Positions 14,110-21,049 of a stretch of DNA of 21,128 bases are shown here, in pieces (position 1 is the stretch's first letter; each line of letters begins with the position of its first letter). This DNA is from Chloroflexia bacterium. Lineage in GTDB: Bacteria; Chloroflexota; Chloroflexia; Thermomicrobiales; JALYUS01. The DNA lies in NCBI GenBank assembly GCA_025924435.1, contig JAICIL010000035.1:1-21128 (forward strand), given 5' to 3'. Made by a program: the position numbers and the translations under genes. The notes beneath the pieces were generated by a model. It was not told the origin of the DNA. It did no database searches and saw nothing but the letters and a program-made list of their open reading frames with translations.

Positions 14110-15244
14110 GATTCCTCCTTCGACCGATCACACCGCGCGGCTTGGCAAGCAGCCGGTCGTACACGTCCGCCGTCTCGCGCGCCGCCCGCGCCCACGAATA
14201 GCGCGCCGCCCGCCGCTCGCCCAGCGCGCGCAGTTCCGCGCGGTATGATGGATTGTCCGCCAGCCGGTGCATCGCCGCCGCCCAGGCGCGCGCATCGCCC
14301 GGCGCGGCAACGAGGGCGGCATCACCGGCGATCTCGACGAGCGCGTGCGCCGTGCTGATCGCCACTGGCGCGCCGGATGCCATCGCCTCGACAACCGGCA
14401 AACCGAATCCTTCGTCCCACGAGGGCATCAGCAGCGCCATCGCCCCATGATACAGCGGGAGCAACGCCGCTGGCGTCACCGCGCCGAGCCAGAGGATGCC
14501 GGGTTCCGTCCGCAGCCGCCGGACGGTCGCCGCCGCATTCCACCCTTCCGTACCGGCGACGACGAGCGCGGCGGGGTGGGTGGCCGCGCGCCGATAGGCG
14601 GCGTACGCATCGAGCAGCGTGTCATGATTCTTGCGCGGCTCGATCGTGCCGACCATCAGGAAATAGCGCGCGGGGATGCCCCGATTGGCATGAGTCTGCT
14701 CTCCCGCGTCGCTCGCTTCGGGGGGGCGGAAAAGCGGATCGGCGGCCTCGTGGATCACCGTCACGGCGTCGGCATCCACACCGAGCAGGGAGACGAGGTC
14801 GTCGCGCGTCGCGCGCGAGACGGCGATGATCGCGCCCGCGCGGTGAACCGCCGCCGCGACCTGGCCGTAGTATCGTTGGGCGTCCGCCGTCAGTCGGTCG
14901 GGGTGGCGGACGAAGTCGAGGTCGTGCACCGTGATCGCCGTCCGCCACGGCCCGGCGAGCGGGACGAAATCCGGGCTATGCAGGAGCGCCGGGCGGGCGC
15001 GCAGGAACTCGACGGGCAGGGTATGCCGCTCCAGCGGGTGATGCGGCGGCGTCCAGAGTCGCGGTTGGTGTATTGCTGCCCTTTCCGGGAGAACGGGCGG
15101 CCCGCGCCGCGCATGACCGAGGATGAAGGTGTGGCCGCGTGCCGCCAGTTCCGGGGCGAGCGCGGTGGCGAGATTGTCTATATAGGACGCGATCCCGCCC
15201 CGCCGGTAGGCGCACATGCGTGCGTCAATTGCGATCCGTGCCAT
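14099..15244 (-). CDS. Glycosyltransferase family 4 protein
   Basis: A 381-residue GT-B fold glycosyltransferase (GT4, group 1), probably transferring a sugar such as mannose to a lipid or polysaccharide acceptor at the inner face of the membrane. The N-terminal acceptor domain starts RIAIDARMCAYRRGGIASY. The donor domain has MVGTIEPRKNHDTLLDAY, and then the nucleotide-sugar motif DEGFGLPVVEAMASGAPV. ATG 15244 is chosen because GGGGAG lies about eight bases upstream; the frame opens nine codons earlier but without a good site. It is the first gene of the minus-strand operon leading to pth, the dehydrogenase and the B12 genes, and is divergent from the tat gene. Donor and acceptor cannot be read from sequence. 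Confidence 0.9.
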   Translation of the reverse strand: MARIAIDARMCAYRRGGIASYIDNLATALAPELAARGHTFILGHARRGPPVLPERAAIHQPRLWTPPHHPLERHTLPVEFLRARPALLHSPDFVPLAGPWRTAITVHDLDFVRHPDRLTADAQRYYGQVAAAVHRAGAIIAVSRATRDDLVSLLGVDADAVTVIHEAADPLFRPPEASDAGEQTHANRGIPARYFLMVGTIEPRKNHDTLLDAYAAYRRAATHPAALVVAGTEGWNAAATVRRLRTEPGILWLGAVTPAALLPLYHGAMALLMPSWDEGFGLPVVEAMASGAPVAISTAHALVEIAGDAALVAAPGDARAWAAAMHRLADNPSYRAELRALGERRAARYSWARAARETADVYDRLLAKPRGVIGRRRNRAN

Positions 15245-15281
15245 ATCATCGCTCCCCGCCGCGCACCACACGATGTGCGGA

Positions 15282-15290
15282 TGGTATACT
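15282..15290 (+). promoter_or_regulatory. Extended -10 (TGGTATACT) for the tat gene, possibly bidirectional
   Basis: TATACT at 15285-15290 is preceded by TGG, giving an extended -10 (TGn) element, which explains why no good -35 is visible. The expected start is near 15297, about 58 bases before ATG 15355. The same bases read TATACC on the minus strand (15288-15283), at a suitable distance (about 32-base leader) for the divergent glycosyltransferase at 15244. One symmetric -10 could therefore serve both genes. Confidence 0.55.
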
Positions 15291-15299
15291 GAGTGGAGA

Positions 15300-15326
15300 G
15301 GGGTCGCTTCGCAAGGGCCTGACCCC
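15300..15326 (+). promoter_or_regulatory. Stem-loop in the tat gene leader
   Basis: GGGGTC (15300-15305) and GACCCC (15321-15326) form a perfect 6 bp stem with a 15-base loop. It would begin about three bases from the predicted 5' end of the mRNA and ends before the likely ribosome site GAGTGGAGAA (15335-15344). It may stabilise the transcript. There is no U-tract, so it is not a terminator. Confidence 0.35.
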
Positions 15327-15354
15327 GGTTCAACGAGTGGAGAACACGAACGCC

Positions 15355-16047
15355 ATGGAATTCTTCGGTATCGGCGCGCCAGAATTAATGGTCATCCTCG
15401 TCATCGCGATCGTCATGTTCGGGCCGGACAAAATCCCGACGATGGCCGCGCAGGTGGGGAAGACAATCCGCGAGTTCCGCCGGTACACGAGCGAACTGAC
15501 CAAGGAGTTCGACGACGCCACCGGCGATCTGCGCAAGGAATTCCACAACATCGCGGGCGACCTGCGCGGCGAACTGGAGGCGACGCAGGCCGATCTGCGC
15601 AGCCAGCTCGACCTGACCGATGTCTTCAAGATGGATACCCCCAAGGAGGCGGTCGCCGCGGGCGTCGCGGCCGCGACGGAACCCGGCCTCGCCGCGCTCG
15701 AAACGGCGACCGAGGCGGGTGGCACGGCGACGGCGGTCGCGGAGCCGGCGCAGCCGGAGCCGATCACCGTGATGACGCCGTATGCGGAATCGCTCGCGGC
15801 GCGCGAGGCGAATGGGGCGGCCACGGCGGCGCCATCGGTCGCCACGAAGGCCGACCCCTTCGCGGACCTCGTGGCGCTTGTCGTCGCCCCGACTGCCGAA
15901 TCGGAATGGGTCGCCGATGCCGCCGCGACGGAAACCGCCCCCGTCGCTGTTGTTTCGGAGGCGACCGCACCCGCCACGAACGGGCATCGGACGGTCGTTG
16001 GTGGCAGCGTCGCGGGCAGCAAGTACAACCGTCGGAAGTCAGCGTAG
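15355..16047 (+). CDS. tatA: Twin-arginine translocase TatA/TatB-type subunit with long tail
   Basis: A 230-residue Sec-independent translocase subunit that takes part in export of folded, twin-arginine-signal proteins. The N-terminal membrane helix (residues 6-22, APELMVILVIAIVMF) with E10, the GP hinge (FGPDKIP) and the following amphipathic helix are typical. It is much longer than TatA (usually 60-90 residues). Residues 58-90 form an 11-residue repeat (DLR at 58, 69 and 80), and 100-230 is Ala/Thr/Glu-rich and probably disordered. The FGP form favours TatA, the length favours TatB, and in this lineage the two are hard to separate. ATG 15355 fits the protein start exactly. tatC is not in the window. 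The stop overlaps the convergent thioesterase gene by 9 bases. Confidence 0.87.
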   Translation: MEFFGIGAPELMVILVIAIVMFGPDKIPTMAAQVGKTIREFRRYTSELTKEFDDATGDLRKEFHNIAGDLRGELEATQADLRSQLDLTDVFKMDTPKEAVAAGVAAATEPGLAALETATEAGGTATAVAEPAQPEPITVMTPYAESLAAREANGAATAAPSVATKADPFADLVALVVAPTAESEWVADAAATETAPVAVVSEATAPATNGHRTVVGGSVAGSKYNRRKSA

Positions 16048-16533
16048 CGGTGCGTCGGCATCCGCCGCCAGCGTCGGCGCGTCAATGGCGGGGAAGGTAT
16101 CGAACGCGACGAGCCGTTCCAGCGCGGGCCAGATCTCGGCGCGCTTGTGCACGCGGGTCGGTCGCCCCGAACGGTCAATGAAGAGATGATCGGTGAACCC
16201 CGTCGCCAGATGCGTCGCCGCGCCATCGAGGATGCGATGCACCTCGTAGCCGAACCGGATGCGCACCCCGGTCAGGACCTCGACGCGCGTGCCGATGGCG
16301 AGCAAGTCGTCGTATTTCGCCGCGAGGCGGAACCGCGCGCCGCACTCCCGCAACGGCATCAGAATGCCGTGCGCCTCGAGGTCCGCGTAGGTCATGCCAA
16401 TGGCGCGGACGAGTTCGCAGCGGCCAATCTCGAAGTAGGCGAAGAAATTGCCGTGGTAGATATAGCCCATCTGATCGGTCTCCGCGTAGCGCGTGCGGAC
16501 CAGCGCGGGGCGGTGTATCGTCGTCTCTGCCAT
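16039..16533 (-). CDS. Acyl-CoA thioesterase, YbgC/4-hydroxybenzoyl-CoA family (hotdog fold)
   Basis: A 164-residue hotdog-fold thioesterase that hydrolyses acyl-CoA in the cytoplasm. The active-site stretch is RYAETDQMGYIYHGNFFAYF, with D20 as the likely catalytic aspartate and H27 nearby, matching the TDxMGxxxH pattern of the YbgC/4HBT family. RIRFGYEVHR is the central strand. Two consecutive ATGs occur at 16536 and 16533. The second is preferred because AGAGAGG is then five bases away instead of two. A TATACT -10 lies about 33 bases upstream. It stands alone, convergent with the tat gene and divergent from tgt. The chain-length or aromatic preference is not evident. Confidence 0.9.
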   Translation of the reverse strand: MAETTIHRPALVRTRYAETDQMGYIYHGNFFAYFEIGRCELVRAIGMTYADLEAHGILMPLRECGARFRLAAKYDDLLAIGTRVEVLTGVRIRFGYEVHRILDGAATHLATGFTDHLFIDRSGRPTRVHKRAEIWPALERLVAFDTFPAIDAPTLAADADAPLR

Positions 16534-16568
16534 CATTTCCTCTCTCTCCGGCGTGCCACGCCAACGGC

Positions 16569-16574
16569 AGTATA
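16569..16574 (-). promoter_or_regulatory. -10 box TATACT for the thioesterase gene
   Basis: On the minus strand TATACT gives an expected start near 16562 and a leader of about 30 bases to ATG 16533. No good -35 is seen. The core GTATAC (16570-16575) also reads TATACG on the plus strand towards tgt, whose own promoter could not otherwise be identified. Confidence 0.5.
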
Positions 16575-16660
16575 CGCGGTGCACAAAGCCCTGACGTTGA
16601 GACATGGCGCGGATTTCGTTGGTGGTCGCGGGCTTTCGTCAATAACGGAATGCGGCGCGC

Positions 16661-17848
16661 ATGGTCGCTGATGCGTTCGCGTTCGAGATCGAGGCGATGG
16701 ATCGGGAGACGGGCGCGCGCGCCGGGCGTTTCTCGACGCCGCACGGCGCCATCGCGACGCCGGCCTTCATGCCGGTCGGCACGCAGGCGACGGTCAAGGC
16801 GCTCGATCCGGACGATCTGCACGCCGTCGGCGCGCAGATCGTCCTGTCGAACGCCTACCACCTCAGCCTCCGCCCCGGCGCGGCGGTGATCGCGGATGCG
16901 GGCGGGTTGCACCGCTTCATGGCGTGGGACGGCCCGATCCTCACCGACAGCGGCGGCTTCCAGGTCTTCAGCCTCGGCGCGCGGCGGACGGTGGACGACG
17001 ACGGCGTCACCTTCCGCTCCCACCTCGACGGCAGCCTCCATCGCTTCACGCCCGAAAGCGTCGTCGCATTGGAGGAGGCGCTGGGGGCGGACATCATCAT
17101 GCCGCTCGATGAATGCGTCGCGCTCCCCGCCGATGACGTGACCGTGTGCGCGGCGCTCCATCGCACGCAGCGCTGGCTGGAACGCGCGCTCCGCGCGAAA
17201 CGGCGCGAGGATCAGGCATTGTTCGCGATTGTCCAGGGCGGCCTGAACCACGCGCTGCGCCGCGAGGGCGCCGCATTCGCCGCGCAACTTGGCGTGCCGG
17301 GCATCGCGATCGGCGGCCTCAGCGTCGGCGAGTCGAAAGCGGAGATGGACGCGACGCTCGCCGCGACGACGGATGCCCTCCCCGTGGGCCGCCCGCGCTA
17401 CCTGATGGGCGTCGGCGCGCCGGAAGACCTCTGGGCGTGCGTGGCGCGTGGGGTGGACCTTTTCGATTGCGTGCTGCCCGCGCGGGTGGCACGGCACGGC
17501 GGCCTCTACACCCCAGCGGGGCGCATCGGCGTCGGCAACGCCCGGTATCGCGATCTGCACGCGCCGCTCGATGCGGCGTGCGGCTGCCCGACGTGCCGCC
17601 GGTTTTCCGCCGCCTATCTGCATCACCTGTACCGGACGAAGGAATTGCTCTGGTACCGGCTGGCGACGGTGCACAACCTCTGGTTCGTCCTGCGGCAGAT
17701 GGACGAAATCCGCGCCGCGATCCGCGACGGTTCGTTCGCGGCCCGGCACGCGGCATTCCGCGCGCGGTACCGGGTGGCGGACCGGGGGGCGGCCGGGCAG
17801 GACCACGCCCGGTTTATCGAGAGCCGCACACGGCGGCACGCGGTTTGA
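16661..17848 (+). CDS. tgt: tRNA-guanine(34) transglycosylase
   Basis: A 395-residue bacterial Tgt, which exchanges guanine 34 of tRNAs with GUN anticodons for the queuosine precursor preQ1. The substrate-binding DSGGFQVFSL carries D96, and the nucleophile is D269 in LFDCVLPAR. The zinc site is C307, C309 and C312 (CGCPTC) with H338. IVQGGLN and GIAIGGLSVGES are further family motifs. The length matches the bacterial enzyme. ATG 16661 is the only sensible start before the fold, but it lacks a clear Shine-Dalgarno site. No queA, yajC or secD neighbours, which are common elsewhere, are present. The stop codon lies inside the -35 of the next gene's promoter. Confidence 0.96.
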   Translation: MVADAFAFEIEAMDRETGARAGRFSTPHGAIATPAFMPVGTQATVKALDPDDLHAVGAQIVLSNAYHLSLRPGAAVIADAGGLHRFMAWDGPILTDSGGFQVFSLGARRTVDDDGVTFRSHLDGSLHRFTPESVVALEEALGADIIMPLDECVALPADDVTVCAALHRTQRWLERALRAKRREDQALFAIVQGGLNHALRREGAAFAAQLGVPGIAIGGLSVGESKAEMDATLAATTDALPVGRPRYLMGVGAPEDLWACVARGVDLFDCVLPARVARHGGLYTPAGRIGVGNARYRDLHAPLDAACGCPTCRRFSAAYLHHLYRTKELLWYRLATVHNLWFVLRQMDEIRAAIRDGSFAARHAAFRARYRVADRGAAGQDHARFIESRTRRHAV

Positions 17849-17873
17849 CCATCGCAGGCTTGCTCCGTACAAT
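17845..17873 (+). promoter_or_regulatory. Strong sigma-70 promoter of the FecR-domain gene
   Basis: TTGACC (17845-17850) and TACAAT (17868-17873) are separated by 17 bases, with five of six matches in each hexamer. This is the best promoter in the window. It overlaps the tgt stop codon (17846-17848). The expected start is near 17880, giving a 42-base leader to ATG 17922. The octamer CGTACAAT occurs at 17866-17873 and again at 17893-17900, next to a GTATAC palindrome (17888-17893). Confidence 0.65.
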
Positions 17874-17921
17874 ATGACGCGATGCGCGTATACGTACAAT
17901 GGGTGCGCGGGAAAAGAGCGA

Positions 17922-19250
17922 ATGGTCACGAACCTAGGGACATCGTCAACTGGAAGGCATTCGCCGCCGCTCGCTCCGGTGCCCCGCTCCGCGCATGCCC
18001 AGATGCGGAGCGCGTGGCGCGTCCTCGTCGTCAGTTTCGCCTGCTTCTCGCTCCTGGCGGCGGGCGTGACGGCGGGATTCACGACCTATCGGGCGAACGC
18101 GACGAAGCCGCGCGGTGGCATCGTCGGCCAGATCGCCACCGGCAACCAGGCGCAGGTGCGCGCGCGCCAGCAATCGTTCTGGCACGACATCGCGGAGGGC
18201 GGCACCATCAGCGAGGGCGACACGCTCCGCACGGGCGACGACACGCAGATGAAGGTGTCGTTGTTCGATGACTCCGTCGTCGAACTCTCCGCGAACACCG
18301 AGGTGACGTTCGACCGGCTGCGCGCGTCGCAGTACATTGACAAGAACGCGGCGATTGCGCTGCATCAGGATCACGGGCGGCTGATCGTCACGGCGAACCC
18401 CGACACGATCTATAACCGCGTGCTCATTGATGTCCGCTCACTCGGCAGCACCGTCGAGGCGCGCCAGCCGGGCACCCGCTTTCGCGTGCTCGTGCTGCCC
18501 GGCCCGCAGGACGATCCGGGTCATGTGGACGTCTCGGTCCTGAACGGCCCCGATGTGACGGTTGAGGGCGCGGGCCAGCGCGTGACGGTGGCGAACGGGC
18601 AGCAGAGCATCGTCGCGGTCGGCGCGGCGCCGACCGCCCCGTCCGTGAAACAGCGCGAACTGGTCGAGAATGGGGCATTCCAGTTGGGCGCGAATGCCCG
18701 CGACCAGATGCCGACACACTGGGAGGCATATTCGGATAACGGCGGTGATGGGGCGGGCGCCCCGGCCACCGAGGCAATCGTGCCGGAGACGGTGCGCGGG
18801 CAGCCCGTCAATGCGCTGCATCTCGCGCGCGTGGGCGGCAATGTGGACAGCGATCTCATCGGCGTGAAGCAGACGCTCTCATTCAGCGAACTGGACGAGT
18901 ACGACTCGGTCGTCCTGAGCGCGGATGTGAAAATTGTCGGCCACAGCCTCTCGGGGGGCGGCACGCTCGGCTCCGAATACCCGGTCGTCTTTCTCGTCCG
19001 GTATGTCAGCGCGAAGAATGACCCGATCGAGGTTGGCCGCGCGTTCTTCACCCAGAATGACGACGGCAACCGGACGGCGACCAGCGTGCTCCAAGGCACG
19101 CAGATCAAACCCGGCGTCTGGAACGACGCGTTCCATTGGGATTTGAAGCAAGCATATCCTACGCCGTACAAACTCGTCAGCATCCAGGTGTACGCGTCGG
19201 GGCACGACTACGACGCGTACATCGCGAACATCTCCATCGTTGCGAAGTAG
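17922..19250 (+). CDS. FecR-domain protein with C-terminal carbohydrate-binding-like domain
   Basis: A 442-residue membrane-anchored extracytoplasmic protein. Residues 1-30 are polar, and a single membrane segment spans about 31-55 (AWRVLVVSFACFSLLAAGV). A FecR domain follows at about 65-235, with the GDTLRTGDDTQMKVSLFDDS signature (99-118) and SIVAVG at its end. From 247 on, LVENGAFQLGA and PTHWEAYSD look like the start of a jelly-roll carbohydrate-binding (CBM4/9-like) domain running to the C-terminus. No sigma factor or TonB receptor is adjacent, so this is not a classic iron-signalling FecR. ATG 17922 fits the promoter distance; ATG 17874 lies upstream of the expected transcript start and ATG 18003 would remove only the polar leader. 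UDP-glucose dehydrogenase follows, suggesting a surface-polysaccharide role. Confidence 0.85.
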   Translation: MVTNLGTSSTGRHSPPLAPVPRSAHAQMRSAWRVLVVSFACFSLLAAGVTAGFTTYRANATKPRGGIVGQIATGNQAQVRARQQSFWHDIAEGGTISEGDTLRTGDDTQMKVSLFDDSVVELSANTEVTFDRLRASQYIDKNAAIALHQDHGRLIVTANPDTIYNRVLIDVRSLGSTVEARQPGTRFRVLVLPGPQDDPGHVDVSVLNGPDVTVEGAGQRVTVANGQQSIVAVGAAPTAPSVKQRELVENGAFQLGANARDQMPTHWEAYSDNGGDGAGAPATEAIVPETVRGQPVNALHLARVGGNVDSDLIGVKQTLSFSELDEYDSVVLSADVKIVGHSLSGGGTLGSEYPVVFLVRYVSAKNDPIEVGRAFFTQNDDGNRTATSVLQGTQIKPGVWNDAFHWDLKQAYPTPYKLVSIQVYASGHDYDAYIANISIVAK

Positions 19251-19305
19251 CAATGGCCGGAGCCGGAATCGGATTCGGAATCATAAAGAGAGAAAGGCCG
19301 GTTGG

Positions 19306-20598
19306 ATGAGTTCAATAGCGGTGATCGGCACCGGGTACGTCGGCCTCATCACTGGCGCCGGATTCGCCGATCTCGGGAACGACGTGGTGTGCGTTGATAT
19401 TCTCGAAGAGAAAATCGCCAAATTGCGCGCGGGCATGATGCCTTTTTTTGAACCGGGACTGGAAGAACTGACGCGGCGCACCGCCGACGCAGGACGTCTG
19501 CGCTTCACGACCGCGTACGCCGAGGCGATCCCGGCGGCGGATTTCGTCTTCATCACGGTGGACACGCCGCCGAGCGGCAACGGCAAGGCGGATATGAGCC
19601 GCGTCGAGAGCGCCTCGCGCAGCCTCGCGCCGCATCTGCGCGGGCGGACGATCATCATCAACAAGAGCACGATGCCGATCGGCAGCGGCGATTTCGTCTC
19701 GCAGATCATCCGCGAGTACGCGGCGCCGGATGCCGACTTCGCGGTCGTCTCGAACCCGGAATTCCTGCGCGAAGGCTCCGCCGTGCGCGATGTCCGCGAG
19801 CCGGACCGGATCGTCCTCGGCGGCGATGATTCCGTCGCGGTCGAGGCGGTGTCCGAACTGTATGAGACGGTGAACGCGCCCATCGTCAAGACCGACCTGC
19901 GGACGGCGGAGATGATTAAGTACGCGTCGAATGCGATGCTCGCGACCCGCATCTCGTTCATCAACGAAATTGCCGCGATCTGTGAAGGGTTCAACGCGGA
20001 TGTGCGCGTCGTCGCGCGCGGGATGGGGCTGGACGCGCGCATCGGCCCGAGTTTCCTCGACGCGGGCATCGGCTTCGGCGGCTCGTGTTTCCCGAAGGAT
20101 GTCAAGGCGCTGGCCTACATGGCGGCGGAGAAGCATCTGCACCCGCAACTGCTCAACAGCGTGCTGGACATCAACCAGGACCAGCGCCGCCGCTTCGCCC
20201 GGAAAGTGCTCGCGCAGCTTGCGGAGCCGGGCGCGAGCACCGTGGGCGTCTGGGGCCTCGCCTTCAAGCAGGACACGGACGACATGCGCGAGGCGCCATC
20301 CGTGGACATCATCCGCTGCCTGCTCGACAGCGGCGTCCGCGTCCGCGCGTACGACCCGGTGGCGATGCCCGGCGCGCGGGGCCTCTTGCCGGAGGTCGCC
20401 TACTGCGACGACCCGTACGACGCCGCGCGCGGCGCCGACGCGCTGCTCCTGCTGACGCCGTGGAACGAGTTCCGCCAGGCCAACATGGAGCGCGTCTGCG
20501 AGGCGATGCGCCATCCCGTCGTGCTCGATGGGCGCAATATCTACGACCGTCGGGAGATGGAGGCGATGGGCTTCACCTATGTCGGCGTTGGGCGCTGA
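19306..20598 (+). CDS. ugd: UDP-glucose 6-dehydrogenase
   Basis: A 430-residue UDP-glucose/GDP-mannose dehydrogenase family enzyme. It oxidises UDP-glucose to UDP-glucuronate with two NAD, supplying uronic acid for surface polysaccharides. The NAD-binding loop is VIGTGYVGLITG (6-17). SNPEFLREG (149-157) and K205 in EMIKYASNA are active-site elements. The catalytic cysteine is C261 in GFGGSCFPKDV. WGLAFKQDTDDMREAPS opens the C-terminal domain. UDP-glucose is the likeliest substrate, but related nucleotide sugars are possible. It starts 55 bases after the FecR-domain gene, probably in one transcript, with only a weak AAAGG ribosome site. The stop overlaps acpS by 20 bases. Confidence 0.93.
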   Translation: MSSIAVIGTGYVGLITGAGFADLGNDVVCVDILEEKIAKLRAGMMPFFEPGLEELTRRTADAGRLRFTTAYAEAIPAADFVFITVDTPPSGNGKADMSRVESASRSLAPHLRGRTIIINKSTMPIGSGDFVSQIIREYAAPDADFAVVSNPEFLREGSAVRDVREPDRIVLGGDDSVAVEAVSELYETVNAPIVKTDLRTAEMIKYASNAMLATRISFINEIAAICEGFNADVRVVARGMGLDARIGPSFLDAGIGFGGSCFPKDVKALAYMAAEKHLHPQLLNSVLDINQDQRRRFARKVLAQLAEPGASTVGVWGLAFKQDTDDMREAPSVDIIRCLLDSGVRVRAYDPVAMPGARGLLPEVAYCDDPYDAARGADALLLLTPWNEFRQANMERVCEAMRHPVVLDGRNIYDRREMEAMGFTYVGVGR

Positions 20599-20998
20599 CC
20601 GGGCGGGGTCGCTCGTCGCTCCCGCCGCCCCACGACTCGCCGTCGGGGTTGATGTCGTCGAGATTTCGCGCATCGCCGCCGCCGTCGCGCGGTATGGCGA
20701 GCGCTTTCTCGCGCGGGTGTACACTGCGGACGAGCGCGCATACGCCGCGTCGCGCGCTCCGGCGCTCGCCGTGCGATTCGCGGCCAAGGAAGCCACCGCC
20801 AAGGCGCTGGGGACGGGCATCGGCCCGGTCGGCTGGCGGAATATCGAGATTCGCAACGACGTCGCCGGGAAACCATCGCTGATCCTGCATGGCGCGGCGG
20901 CGGCCGTCGCTCGCCGGGCCGGATTACTGGAATGGCAGGTGAGCGTCACGCACAGCCGCGACCTCGCCACCGCCTTTGTTGTCGGGTTCCGCGCTTGA
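20579..20998 (+). CDS. acpS: Holo-[acyl-carrier-protein] synthase
   Basis: A 139-residue AcpS-type phosphopantetheinyl transferase that converts apo-ACP to holo-ACP using coenzyme A, needed for fatty-acid synthesis. GVDVVEISRI carries the magnesium-binding aspartate, and RFAAKEATAKALGTGI is the second diagnostic motif with the catalytic-type glutamate and lysine. VSVTHSRDLATAFV closes the fold. ATG 20579 gives about 22 residues of Ala-rich sequence before the conserved start, slightly more than usual, but no later start codon precedes the motif. An ATG at 20528 is also in frame but lies deeper in ugd. Translation is probably coupled to ugd. The downstream nicotinamide-nucleotide repair gene is a common acpS neighbour. 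Confidence 0.93.
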   Translation: MSALGADRAGSLVAPAAPRLAVGVDVVEISRIAAAVARYGERFLARVYTADERAYAASRAPALAVRFAAKEATAKALGTGIGPVGWRNIEIRNDVAGKPSLILHGAAAAVARRAGLLEWQVSVTHSRDLATAFVVGFRA

Positions 20999-21049
20999 TC
21001 TATCGGCGCGACGCCGGTAGCCACCGAAAACGTTGAGGAGAATGATGCC

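Noticed and set aside
15139..15354. N-terminal extension of the tat frame to 15139
   Set aside because: This stretch lies opposite the glycosyltransferase gene and includes the promoter and leader; the Tat membrane helix begins exactly at ATG 15355.
16175..18082. 635-codon minus-strand frame spanning the thioesterase, tgt and the FecR-domain gene start
   Set aside because: It crosses three genes in another frame and its composition is that of a shadow of tgt.
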